Positions 28,639-36,462 of a DNA stretch of 43,233 nt are shown here, piece by piece. The stretch's first letter is position 1. Each line of letters begins with the position of its first letter. Origin of the DNA: Aeromonas popoffii (GTDB taxonomy: Bacteria; Pseudomonadota; Gammaproteobacteria; Enterobacterales; Aeromonadaceae); contig NZ_CDBI01000053.1 in NCBI RefSeq assembly GCF_000820025.1, positions 1-43,233 on the forward strand, in the 5' to 3' direction. The position numbers and the translations under genes are program-made. Below the pieces are notes generated by a model that made no database searches, was not told the origin of the DNA, and saw only the letters and a list, made by a program, of their open reading frames with translations.

Positions 28639-29070
28639 TCAGACCATGCGGTAGTGACGGTGACTGTCCATATGGACGTTGAACGAGGTAACCTGCTCGA
28701 TATGCTCCAGCCTCACGTGGGCGGTCACCTGAAATGACATCTCAAGCGGGCTAGCCTGATGGTCGGGTGAACAGACATCCACATGAATGATCCGAGGTTC
28801 ATAACGACGGATGCATTGCCGGATCGCCTCACGGATCCGCCCCTTGATGTCCGCACTGCCCTGGGTGGCATCATTGAAATCGATGACACCCAGCTCAGGC
28901 GCACTGCGGCAATTACCGGGACGGGTATTGAGGATCTGCTCGAGCTGCCGCTTGACAGAATCAACCAATTCCTCAACTTCCGAATGGGGGGAAGAGCCAA
29001 GCCCCTCCCCCCGGATACGATCAAACAGACTGGCCGCATTTCCTCTATCCCAGGAAGAGAGATACGGCAT
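28639..29070 (-). CDS. tssE: TssE (gp25-like) baseplate protein
   Basis: The protein has 143 residues starting at ATG 29070 (MPYLSSWDRGNAASLFDRI). It has the gp25-like lysozyme-fold region: QLEQILNTRPGNCRSAPELG, then GVIDFND and IRQCIRRYEPRI. TssE nucleates sheath polymerisation on the baseplate. It sits 6 bp after the tssC stop. Confidence 0.95.
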   Translation of the reverse strand: MPYLSSWDRGNAASLFDRIRGEGLGSSPHSEVEELVDSVKRQLEQILNTRPGNCRSAPELGVIDFNDATQGSADIKGRIREAIRQCIRRYEPRIIHVDVCSPDHQASPLEMSFQVTAHVRLEHIEQVTSFNVHMDSHRHYRMV

Positions 29071-29076
29071 CGGGCA

Positions 29077-30555
29077 TTATTCCTTGTCCAGTCGACCTAC
29101 CAGAGACAGCTCGAAGCTGGCCCCCATGTACTTGAAGTGCGGACGCACGGCCATGGCAACCTGGTACCAACCCGGCTCCCCTTCCACGTCCAGCACCTTG
29201 ATCTGAGCGGCACGCAGAGGGCGACGGCTACGCACGTCTGCCGGCGGGTTCTCTTGATCGGCAACGAACTGCTTGATCCAGCCATTCAGTTCACGCTCCA
29301 GATCCTGACGCTCCTTCCAGGAGCCGATCTGCTCGCGCTGCAACACCTTGATGTAGTGTGCCAGGCGATTGATGATGAACATGTAGGGCAGCTGGGTGCC
29401 CAGCTTGTAGTTGGTCTCCGCTTCCCGGCCTTCCTTGGTGTTCGGGAACACCTTGGGTTTTTGCACCGAGTTGGCAGAGAAGAAGGCCGCATTGTCACTG
29501 TCTTTGCGCATGGTCAGGGTGATGAACCCCTCTTCGGACAGTTCGTATTCGCGACGGTCGGTGATGAGGACCTCGGTCGGGATCTTGGCTTGCAGCTGAC
29601 CCATGGCCTCATACACATGTACCGGCAGATCGTGGACGGCGCCACCGCTCTGCGGGCCTATGATGTTCGGGCACCAGCGGTATTTGGCGAAGCTGTCGGT
29701 CAGGGAGGTGCCCATCAGGTAGGCGGTATTGCCCCACAGGTAGTGGTCGTGATCCGAGCTGATATCTTCTTGATAGTTGAAGCCCTTGATGGGGTTCTCG
29801 GTCGGATCGTACGGCAGACGGGCCAGGAAACGCGGCGCTGTCAGGCCCAGATAGCGGGCATCCTCCGACTCTCGCAGTACGCGCCACTTGCTGTAGGACG
29901 GGCCTTCGAAGACCGATTTGAGATCCTTGATAGAGGACAGATCGGTGAAGTTGTCGACGCCGAAAAAGGCGGGGGCAACCGAGGAAATAAAGGGGGCATG
30001 GGCCATGGCACCGACGGCACTGACATACTGCATCAGCTTGATATCGGGTGAGCTGTGGGTGAAAGCATAATCACCTATCACGGCACCGACGGGCTGACCG
30101 CCAAACTGGCCATAACCGCTGGAATAAACATGCTTGTAGAGACCAGACTGGGTGATTTCAGGAGAAAACTCGAAATCCTCCAGCAGCTCCTCCTTGGTCG
30201 CATGCAACACCTGGATCTTGATGTTTTCACGAAAATCGGTGCGATCCACCAGCAACTTGAGTGAACGCCAGGAAGACTCCATCTCCTGCAGCTCTTTGGC
30301 ATGCAGGATAACGTCCATCTGCTTGCTGAGCTTCTTGTCGAGCTCGACAATCATGCTGTCTACCAGCGCCCTGTTGACCGGATCGCTGGTGGTTCCGTTA
30401 TCAAGGATGTTAGCGATCAAGGCGGCAACGCCTTGCTTGGCAACACTGTAGCCTTCATCAACCGGAGTGATGCGGGCCTGCGCCATGATTTCGTCCAGCA
30501 AGGACGAGGGAGCGGCACTCGCCCCCGCTTGAACCTGTTCTTCGACCAAAGACAT
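29077..30555 (-). CDS. tssC: TssC (VipB) sheath large subunit
   Basis: The protein has 492 residues. The N-terminal region (SLLDEIMAQARITPVDEGY) carries the helix exposed on contraction and recognised by ClpV. Conserved blocks include LQEMESSWRSLKLLVDRTDF, YGQFGGQPVGAVIGDYAF and CPNIIGPQSGGAVHDLP. It pairs with TssB to build the contractile sheath. It starts 38 bp after tssB. Confidence 0.98.
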   Translation of the reverse strand: MSLVEEQVQAGASAAPSSLLDEIMAQARITPVDEGYSVAKQGVAALIANILDNGTTSDPVNRALVDSMIVELDKKLSKQMDVILHAKELQEMESSWRSLKLLVDRTDFRENIKIQVLHATKEELLEDFEFSPEITQSGLYKHVYSSGYGQFGGQPVGAVIGDYAFTHSSPDIKLMQYVSAVGAMAHAPFISSVAPAFFGVDNFTDLSSIKDLKSVFEGPSYSKWRVLRESEDARYLGLTAPRFLARLPYDPTENPIKGFNYQEDISSDHDHYLWGNTAYLMGTSLTDSFAKYRWCPNIIGPQSGGAVHDLPVHVYEAMGQLQAKIPTEVLITDRREYELSEEGFITLTMRKDSDNAAFFSANSVQKPKVFPNTKEGREAETNYKLGTQLPYMFIINRLAHYIKVLQREQIGSWKERQDLERELNGWIKQFVADQENPPADVRSRRPLRAAQIKVLDVEGEPGWYQVAMAVRPHFKYMGASFELSLVGRLDKE

Positions 30556-30593
30556 GTTTTATTCCTTTCTCGTCAATCAATCCAACCAGCCGA

Positions 30594-31097
30594 TCACTCG
30601 GCAGGTTTAATCAAATCCAGCTCCTTGAGCAGTTGCTCACGAGCCTCATCACTGGACAGCAGATCCTGCAAACGATTGCGGAAGGAGGGAATATTTCCCA
30701 ATGGTCCCTTCAGGGCAACCAGCGCCTCGCGCAGTTCCAGCAGCTTGCGCAGCTCGGGTACTTGCTGGGCCACGCGGTCAGGGGTGAAGTCTTCCAGAGA
30801 CTGGATCTTGATCGAAACCGGCATCTCCTCTTGGCTGTTCTCCTCCAGGCGATTGGGAACGTAAAAATTCAGTTCCAGTGCGGATTCTTTCATGACGGAA
30901 GAAAAATTATTCTTGTCGATGGAGACGGTCTGACGCTCCTCGATAGGCGTTTCTTCGGCACGTCCTTTCATATTGCCTACCACCATCATGGTCAGCGGAA
31001 GTTCAACCTCCCCCTGTTGCCCAGTGGTTGCTGGCACATATTTAATATTGACGCGCTCTTTGGGCGCAACAGTGGCGCCATCGATACTCTTTCCCAT
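30594..31097 (-). CDS. tssB: TssB (VipA) sheath small subunit
   Basis: The protein has 167 residues, starting MGKSIDGATVAPKERVNIKY. It contains LPLTMMVVGNMKGRAEETPIEER, cited here only in part (MMVVGNMKG), and FTPDRVAQQVPELRKLLELREAL. TssB interlocks with TssC by strand addition. This is the first gene of the structural operon. The 656 bp upstream to the Sel1 remnant hold no other intact gene, so the operon promoter should lie there. Confidence 0.97.
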   Translation of the reverse strand: MGKSIDGATVAPKERVNIKYVPATTGQQGEVELPLTMMVVGNMKGRAEETPIEERQTVSIDKNNFSSVMKESALELNFYVPNRLEENSQEEMPVSIKIQSLEDFTPDRVAQQVPELRKLLELREALVALKGPLGNIPSFRNRLQDLLSSDEAREQLLKELDLIKPAE

Positions 31098-31753
31098 GCT
31101 TTAAATACCAAGTTATGGACCTACTCAGACCCAAAATCTTATAGCCGATGGCTTAACCAACAACTGTAAAAAATGACAGTTGACGATATCGCTGGGTAGC
31201 GAAAGGAAAATCCATTGGCCGCTTGATATGTTTTTGATAAATAAAGAGCAGATACTCTAATAATCAAAAACACAGTATGAACCTTGTTAATCACACAACC
31301 CACTCATGCCTCCACTCTTTGTGAGAGGTCATGTTGGTTGAAGAGCCATTTGCGACAAATGGTATATTTATATATTTACTCGCGTCAACAAGACATTGAA
31401 AACCCCAACAACTTAAAACAAAAAAAATTAACAAAAACAATCACTTAATCGCAAATCAAAGCCGTGGTAAAAAACAAAAAATATATATGCACCATATGCA
31501 AAAGAAAAAATGACATAAAGTTCCATGAATGAGCAAGAGACTAAATTTATTCACTCGCACCAGCATGCGACAAGTGTTGGCGCAGCAAGGTGGGTACACT
31601 GCAAGCGTCAATAACTGGCGCACAAAGAAAAACATCCTGATATTGATAGGAAATAGCCATAACTGAGATGACCCCTCTCCCTGCTAAAGAATAAAAAAGT
31701 GAATCATAAAAAAGCCACTTTGATGAACTCAAGTACATCAATCATGGAGAAAA
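31098..31753. promoter_or_regulatory. AT-rich leader of the T6SS structural operon
   Basis: This 656-bp stretch upstream of tssB has no convincing gene. It is much more AT-rich than the operon, with A/T tracts around 31370-31510, a pattern often linked with H-NS silencing (inference). A 7-bp perfect palindrome lies at 31346-31362. I found no sigma54-type site on the minus strand by eye, and no clear -35/-10 pair. The operon promoter is presumably here but I cannot place it. Confidence 0.5.
31346..31362. promoter_or_regulatory. Palindrome CCATTTG-CGA-CAAATGG, possible operator
   Basis: Perfect 7-bp arms flank a 3-bp spacer, about 250 bp upstream of the tssB start. The size and symmetry fit a dimeric regulator site. 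No specific regulator is recognised. Confidence 0.4.
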
Positions 31754-32042
31754 TCATTTAATGATATAAATAAAAATGATGGTACATCCTATTGAATCCT
31801 GCTTCTGCTGCTGAGAAAACCTGTGCCGGGACAGCTTCTGACCGGCACTCTTTTCATTCTCTGCCATGCCTTTTTCCAGCTCATCACGAGCCTTGGTCGC
31901 ATCATTATTACCATCCGTCGCAGCGAGCAGGCACCATGCATAAGCATGCAGTCTATTGCGCGGTACCCTCAATCCCTGCTCACGCATCACCCCCATGCGA
32001 TACTGGGCCGATCTATGATGGGCGTTGGCAGCCAATCGATAT
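31754..32042 (-). pseudogene. 3' remnant of a Sel1-repeat protein gene
   Basis: The frame ending at 31754 encodes one recognisable Sel1 (TPR-like) repeat: SAQYRMGVMREQGL, then LHAYAWCLLAATDG, followed by a helix and a basic tail. The 5' part of the gene is missing. At about 32042 it is joined directly to an Rhs core fragment in another frame. The first in-frame ATG-like codon (32035) lies inside the repeat and cannot be the native start. It is probably the relic of a gene that once stood upstream of tssB. Confidence 0.7.
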
Positions 32043-32614
32043 AGTGGTAAGCCAGCTTGTTGCCATCAGGCAGCTGCCAGTGGGACAGCCGCCCCATGGC
32101 ATCATGCTTGAAATAGCTGGAAGCCCAGCCCTGATGCTCGGCCAGCAGATTGCCTGCGGTATCGTATTCAAAGGTGAGTGGCCAGGCGCCATCATCCACC
32201 TGCATCAACTGACCGTACTGGTCATAGCTGAACTGGATTTCACGGCCATCGGGCAAGGTTTTTGTCAGCAGCCGCCCCATGGGGTCTCGCTCATAGCGGG
32301 TGACCAGCTCGGTCTCCTGCTTGCCGAACTCGACCTTCTCGCTCAGGTGGCCGTTAAGGTCGTAGCGATAAGCGGTGGTGCGGCCATCAAAGCCGGTTTC
32401 CCGCGCGACCAAGCCATTGGGGAAATAGTGAATGCGGTGCTGTTCGCCATGCTCGTTCTCAATCTCACTCAAGAAGAGCTTGGCATTGTCGTAGCGATAG
32501 TTAAGCTCACTGCCATCGGGGTTGATGCGGCGGCTCACCAGATGCAGGCCGGGGTGATATTCGTAGCGGTTCTCGCGGCCCAGCTCGTCCCACTCGGCCG
32601 TCACCTTGACGTAG
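32043..32614. repeat. Rhs core repeat, copy C (572 bp)
   Basis: This block aligns without gaps to 35331-35902 (offset 3288) and to the matching part of copy A near 38112-38683. Its 5' limit, in gene orientation, falls within about 20 bp of the limit of copy B. Confidence 0.85.
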
Positions 32615-32646
32615 GCGTTGTTGTGGTGAAAAAGTAAATGAAACAA
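32043..32646 (-). pseudogene. Truncated Rhs core fragment (copy C)
   Basis: About 190 codons match the Rhs core of the full-length gene (VTAEWDELGRE through LPDGNKLAYHY) before the join to the Sel1 remnant. The frame runs 21 codons past the join and stops at 31987. The possible start is a TTG at 32646, with FHLLFHHNNAYVKV ahead of the homology. It has no toxin tip or cleavage motif. It is collinear with copies A and B, with no gaps that I could see. Confidence 0.85.
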
Positions 32647-32674
32647 GGTCTTGGTATAGCATGTTTCTGACCTT
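32645..32674. repeat. AAGGTC-N18-GACCTT element ahead of copy C
   Basis: Six-base arms with an 18-bp spacer lie at the 5' end, in gene orientation, of the orphan Rhs copy C. The same arrangement, with the same spacing, precedes copy B at 35922-35953. The flank after it (TTTCACATATCCATCTTG on the plus strand) also resembles that of copy B (TTTACACATCCACATTTTG). Confidence 0.65.
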
Positions 32675-32790
32675 TCACATATCCATCTTGTAAAACATGG
32701 ATGATTTTAAATCAATTAAATTTCTGGATTCAGAAAAATTTAATAAAATAAATCAAGCCATTTTCACGCACTATCTCAACCACATAAAAA

Positions 32791-33354
32791 TCAAAAATTC
32801 ACATTGCAACCAATGAATTTAGATGGAATAAAATCAGCTAACCAAACAATATCATTACCACGATAGAAAACTACGTTGCTTTTCATCGCATCTTCTGAAT
32901 TTATTTGCAACAGAGCCGGCTTGGGGGATTTACGTTGACCAACTTTGCTTGCTGTACCAATATCAATGGAAAGATGCACATATTGCCGCCCCATCGGCAA
33001 CAACCCATTTCTTAATATTATACTGGCAAGCTCTGGTGACGTACCGTGATACAGTATGGCTGGTGGTGTTGATGGCTGTTTAAGCAGTTTTTGAGGTACT
33101 GAATGGCCATATAGCGCCCGAATTTTACCATCGCATATTTCATGTCGTTTTTTATCTGATGCCTTGATAATATTAATCAGTGTATCGCTGGTAATATCAC
33201 ACCATTTTGAATTCTCTCGGCGTAATACATTGATTAGATCACCAACCTGCACCCACCCATCGTCATCTAACTCCAATTCGTAAATCCATGGCTCATGACG
33301 AAGAGCATGAGAAACTACGCGACTGATTTTATCAAACTCCTTTTCGTTAACCAT
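32791..33354 (-). CDS. kptA: KptA/Tpt1-family RNA 2'-phosphotransferase
   Basis: I choose ATG 33354 (MVNEKEFDKISRVVSHALRHEP), with a GGGGG ribosome site 5 nt upstream, giving 187 residues. The frame runs to 33384. Family marks are present: the N-terminal winged helix with SHALRHEP, DGWVQVGDLI, DKKRHEICDGKIRALYGHS, ILYHGTSPELASIILRNGL, GRQYVHLS and NVVFYRGNDIVWLADFIP. These cover the Arg/His positions of the catalytic set. The enzyme transfers a 2'-phosphate from RNA to NAD. It sits 37 bp after a SUKH-like immunity gene in an Rhs cassette, and is AT-rich. Its job here is unknown: repair of RNA damaged by a toxin, a second immunity factor, or passenger cargo are all possible. Confidence 0.88.
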   Translation of the reverse strand: MVNEKEFDKISRVVSHALRHEPWIYELELDDDGWVQVGDLINVLRRENSKWCDITSDTLINIIKASDKKRHEICDGKIRALYGHSVPQKLLKQPSTPPAILYHGTSPELASIILRNGLLPMGRQYVHLSIDIGTASKVGQRKSPKPALLQINSEDAMKSNVVFYRGNDIVWLADFIPSKFIGCNVNF

Positions 33355-33391
33355 AAAAGCCCCCATTAAATTCCAATACCACATTTATCAT

Positions 33392-33760
33392 TTACTCATA
33401 CTCATCCTCATCCCAAGATTCATGTTCAGCTATGGCCGCCGTTAACCATGTATCGAAATCAGGATATGTTCCATGACATGAGCAATCTATTGTAGAAAAT
33501 GAATTAATAATTACAACATCACCATTTTTCAGGTCAAAACAGGCAACATCATCATTTGCAATATATTTAGCAAACGGAAGCAAGGAATATATTGGGTATT
33601 GCTCACTTAATATCTTTCGCCAAGAGTCAACCCGTTTTTCATAATGAGCTAGCATTGTCCATGGTTCGAAATCCTTAGACATCTTGCTTTTCAAAAAAGT
33701 AAGGTATCCTTGAGGATAGTCAAATTCATCTACACCAATAGCACCTAAGAATATATTCAT
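33392..33760 (-). CDS. SUKH/SMI1-KNR4-like immunity protein (putative)
   Basis: The protein has 122 residues. Its ATG overlaps the stop of the orphan Rhs gene (TAATG), typical of a toxin-immunity pair. The pattern YPQGYLTFLKSKM, LLPFAKYIANDDVACFDL, GDVVIINSF and FDTWLTAAIAEHESW resembles SUKH-type immunity proteins. Composition is acidic and AT-rich, with no signal peptide, so it would act in the cytoplasm. That fits a toxin acting on nucleic acid. The family call is by eye and moderately sure. Confidence 0.62.
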   Translation of the reverse strand: MNIFLGAIGVDEFDYPQGYLTFLKSKMSKDFEPWTMLAHYEKRVDSWRKILSEQYPIYSLLPFAKYIANDDVACFDLKNGDVVIINSFSTIDCSCHGTYPDFDTWLTAAIAEHESWDEDEYE

Positions 33761-35892
33761 TACTTTTTACCACTTAGTTTTGGGTCAACATTTGAGCCGT
33801 ACGGATTTGACTTTGCAAATACTTTAGGCTTCTGACTGTTTATTCTCAACAAAATAGCCTCACCCCATGTATCAGGAGCAGTGCTAGCCTTTGTAAATCG
33901 CTCCCGCTCAGCTTCTGTAAGAGGACGACCAAAATCATTAACTCTCGCTTGGACTTTTACACCGGCCTCTCTTGCTGCTCTTACACGAGTATTATCCATT
34001 GATGTCAGCCCACCATCAGGCATTTTTACTACATCGATAGGATCACCTTGCCAACCGTTTTTCCTCATACTAGCGACAAGTTCATCATATGTATAAGGCT
34101 TACCACTCCCTCTTTCTGTCTTATTGAATGAAACCGAATTTTGAGAAAAACGAATTTCTTGAGGATCAAGGTGCACAACTGGAGGTCGTGGGCCTTCCAT
34201 TTTTTTATCTACAACTTTTTCGGAATCCGGACACTGCCCCAGTATATTCGTCAACCCCAACGGATCTACCCAACCAATCGGGTTGGGGGCATACTGGTAG
34301 TTGTTCAGCCCGCCAGCCAAGCCTATCGGGTCGGGGGTGATAAATCTACCCGTTTCAGGCTGGTAGTAACGGTGACGGTTGTAGTGAAGGCCGGTCTCGG
34401 CATCAAAATATTGCCCTTGAAAACGCAGCGGCGTCGCCACTTCCGCTATATCTTCCCGCCACACATTGCCATAGGCGCGATAACGCACCTGCCAAGCGGT
34501 CGCCCCATTATCGCGAGTCAACGCCAGCGGGGTACCGAGGTGGTCAAGTTGATAATGGAATACCTCGGCATCCGTCCCTTCCCCTTCCAGCTGCACCAAT
34601 GGCTTGAAGCTGCCCGGCTCATAGATAAAGCTGCGGTATTGCTCGTCGGTGCGATGCTTATCACCACCAAATTGATAACTGCTTTCGGCAATCAGGTTGT
34701 TGGCCTGCCACAAGAATTCGGTGACAAGTTCGCCCTTTGTCCCACTCACCCTCTTGCGAGTACGGCGGCCAAAGGCGTCGTAGTCATAATTAGCCGTGGT
34801 GCCATCCGGCAGTTCAGCCCTGACTAGCTGGTGCTGGCAGTCGTATTGATAACGGGTAACCAGTGACTGGCCTTTGCCACGGCGCTCGATGGCCAATCGA
34901 CCAAATTCGTCGTACTCAAAATGGCGATCGCCACTCAACAGCAGCCGGTTACCCTGGGTGCGCGCCCCATCAAACTGACCACCCGGCGTCTGGCTCAACA
35001 GGTTGCCCGCCGGATCATGCAGGAACCGCTCGGTCAGTTCACCACGCACCTCCAGCAAGCGATCCAGCGGGTCGTAGCGGTAGTGCTGCTCCCCTTGCAC
35101 GCTGTCATTGATCTGCAGCAGATTGCCGGTGCGGTCATAGCCGTAACGCCGCTCACGGGCGACCTGTTTGCCCCGTTGCAGTCGCAGCGCCGTCAGGCGC
35201 CCCTGCTCGTCATATTCGTATTGCTGGGTCAGCGCCCCCTGGCTGCGGCGCATCTCCAATCCGCCCACCCTCTGATGGCGAGTCAGCTCGGCGCCGTTCA
35301 GATCAATCCCGCTTAGCTCGCCATTGAGGTAGTGGTAAGCCAGCTGGTTGCCATCGGGCAGCTGCCAATGGGACAGCCGCCCCATGGCATCATGCTTGAA
35401 ATAGCTGGAAGCCCAGCCCTGATGCTCGGCCAGCAGATTGCCTGCGCTATCGTATTCAAAGGTGAGCGGCCAGGCGCCATCATCCACCTGGGTCAACTGA
35501 CCGTACTGGTCATAGCTGAACTGGATTTCACGACCATCGGGCAAGGTTTTTGTAAGCAGCCGCCCCATGGGGTCTCGCTCATAGCGGGTGACCAGCTCGG
35601 TCTCCTGCTTGCCGAACTCTACCTTCTCGCTCAGGTGGCCGTTGAGGTCGTAGCGGTAAGCGGTGGTGCGGCCATCAAAGCCGGTTTCCCGCGCGACCAG
35701 GCCATTGGGGAAGTAGTGAATGCGGTGCTGCTCGCCATGCTCGTTCTCAATCTCGCTCAAGAAGAGCTTGGCATTGTCGTAGCGATAGTTAAGCTCACTG
35801 CCGTCCGGGTTGATGCGGCGGCTCACCAGATGCAGGCCGGGGTGATATTCGTAGCGAGTCTCGCGGCCCAGCTCGTCCCACTCGGCCGTCAC
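33760..35892 (-). CDS. Orphan Rhs core with alternative toxin tip (copy B)
   Basis: A frame of 710 residues opens with a GTG at 35892 inside the Rhs repeat region (VTAEWDELGRETRYEYH). It has no delivery N-terminus and no usable ribosome site. It contains tens of YD repeats, the core end with YQLDHLGTPLALTRD, and the self-cleavage region DPIGLAGGLNNYQYAPNP ... DPLGL. The tip (~145 residues) differs entirely from copy A: IRFSQNSVSF, YTYDELVASMRKNGWQGDPI, GGLTSMDNTRVRAAREAGV. This last part recalls ParB/sulfiredoxin-like nuclease domains of polymorphic toxins (tentative). It reads as a displaced Rhs tip kept with its immunity gene, probably silent until recombined onto the full-length Rhs. Confidence 0.82.
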   Translation of the reverse strand: MTAEWDELGRETRYEYHPGLHLVSRRINPDGSELNYRYDNAKLFLSEIENEHGEQHRIHYFPNGLVARETGFDGRTTAYRYDLNGHLSEKVEFGKQETELVTRYERDPMGRLLTKTLPDGREIQFSYDQYGQLTQVDDGAWPLTFEYDSAGNLLAEHQGWASSYFKHDAMGRLSHWQLPDGNQLAYHYLNGELSGIDLNGAELTRHQRVGGLEMRRSQGALTQQYEYDEQGRLTALRLQRGKQVARERRYGYDRTGNLLQINDSVQGEQHYRYDPLDRLLEVRGELTERFLHDPAGNLLSQTPGGQFDGARTQGNRLLLSGDRHFEYDEFGRLAIERRGKGQSLVTRYQYDCQHQLVRAELPDGTTANYDYDAFGRRTRKRVSGTKGELVTEFLWQANNLIAESSYQFGGDKHRTDEQYRSFIYEPGSFKPLVQLEGEGTDAEVFHYQLDHLGTPLALTRDNGATAWQVRYRAYGNVWREDIAEVATPLRFQGQYFDAETGLHYNRHRYYQPETGRFITPDPIGLAGGLNNYQYAPNPIGWVDPLGLTNILGQCPDSEKVVDKKMEGPRPPVVHLDPQEIRFSQNSVSFNKTERGSGKPYTYDELVASMRKNGWQGDPIDVVKMPDGGLTSMDNTRVRAAREAGVKVQARVNDFGRPLTEAERERFTKASTAPDTWGEAILLRINSQKPKVFAKSNPYGSNVDPKLSGKK

Positions 35893-35902
35893 CTTACCGT
35901 AG
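34251..35902. repeat. Rhs core repeat, copy B (1652 bp)
   Basis: This block aligns gap-free with copy A at 37032-38683 (constant offset 2781) with scattered base changes. Homology ends abruptly at the toxin tip on one side and just after the codons for YGKV on the other. Confidence 0.9.
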
Positions 35903-36238
35903 AGGGGAAGTAAACAAACAAAAAGGTCAGGACATTACGTTATCCAGACCTTTACACATCCACATTTTGGAAGAGGGCTGACTGAATTAATAAAGGTTCA
36001 GTCCAGTGTCTGGCGATAACCAGACCTGTACAGATTGCTCTGTGAATGCCCAATTACGCTGCGCTAATCGAGCCTACGGCCCTAGTCATAACCACTGCTC
36101 TATAGTACAGACGCCTTACACTGGTTAAAAAATCATCCAACCCAAGTTATCTCTATTGAGTTAAAATTCTCTCTTACTACTCAGCTTCGAACGCTTGTTC
36201 TCAGTAAAAATGGTGAGAGTCTCAATATTTATATTGGT
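35893..36238. other. Non-coding spacer between Rhs cassettes
   Basis: This 346-bp AT-rich stretch lies between the putative immunity gene and the orphan Rhs core. I see no gene in it. It contains the AAGGTC-N18-GACCTT element at 35922-35953. The rest shows no structure I can name. Confidence 0.6.
35922..35953. repeat. AAAGGTC-N18-GACCTTT element ahead of copy B
   Basis: Seven-base perfect arms flank an 18-bp spacer. On the minus strand the stem can extend by GGA/TCC after one mismatch and is followed by a T-rich run (TTTTTGTTTGTTT), so it could also act as a terminator. The same motif, with equal spacing, precedes copy C at 32645-32674. Confidence 0.65.
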
Positions 36239-36460
36239 CTAACCATAACGATACATAGCTTCATCAAGTAGCTCTTTCTCAGCATCAGAGTACTTTGATT
36301 GGTCATACCCTTTCATACTCTCCCAAATCCCCCTTATGGGTATTCGTCTATTCTTATCTTTGAGAATTTCAATCAGATTTTCATAGTCATAAAAAAAATC
36401 CTCTTTATGATTTTCAATAAGAATTATTAATTGTTCTCTAAAGTATTCACCTTCGGTCAT
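36239..36460 (-). CDS. Putative immunity protein for the Rhs toxin
   Basis: The likely start is ATG 36460 (MTEGEYFREQLI), with AAAGGA 6 nt upstream. An ATG two codons earlier (36466) overlaps the rhs stop but sits too close to that site. The product is 73 residues, acidic, predicted helical, without a signal peptide or recognised domain (VSL-free; features are EYFREQLIILIENHKED and YDQSKYSDAEKELLDEAMYR). The position directly after the rhs toxin tip and the AT-rich composition argue for an immunity role in the cytoplasm. It is unusually small for one. Confidence 0.6.
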   Translation of the reverse strand: MTEGEYFREQLIILIENHKEDFFYDYENLIEILKDKNRRIPIRGIWESMKGYDQSKYSDAEKELLDEAMYRYG

Positions 36461-36462
36461 AA

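Noticed and set aside
31098..31350. Sigma54 site upstream of tssB
   Set aside because: No GG/GC pair with 10-bp spacing was found in the right orientation; near misses had 11 bp.
31547..31741. 64-codon minus-strand frame in the tssB leader
   Set aside because: No ribosome site, no recognisable motif and AT-rich surroundings; most likely chance.
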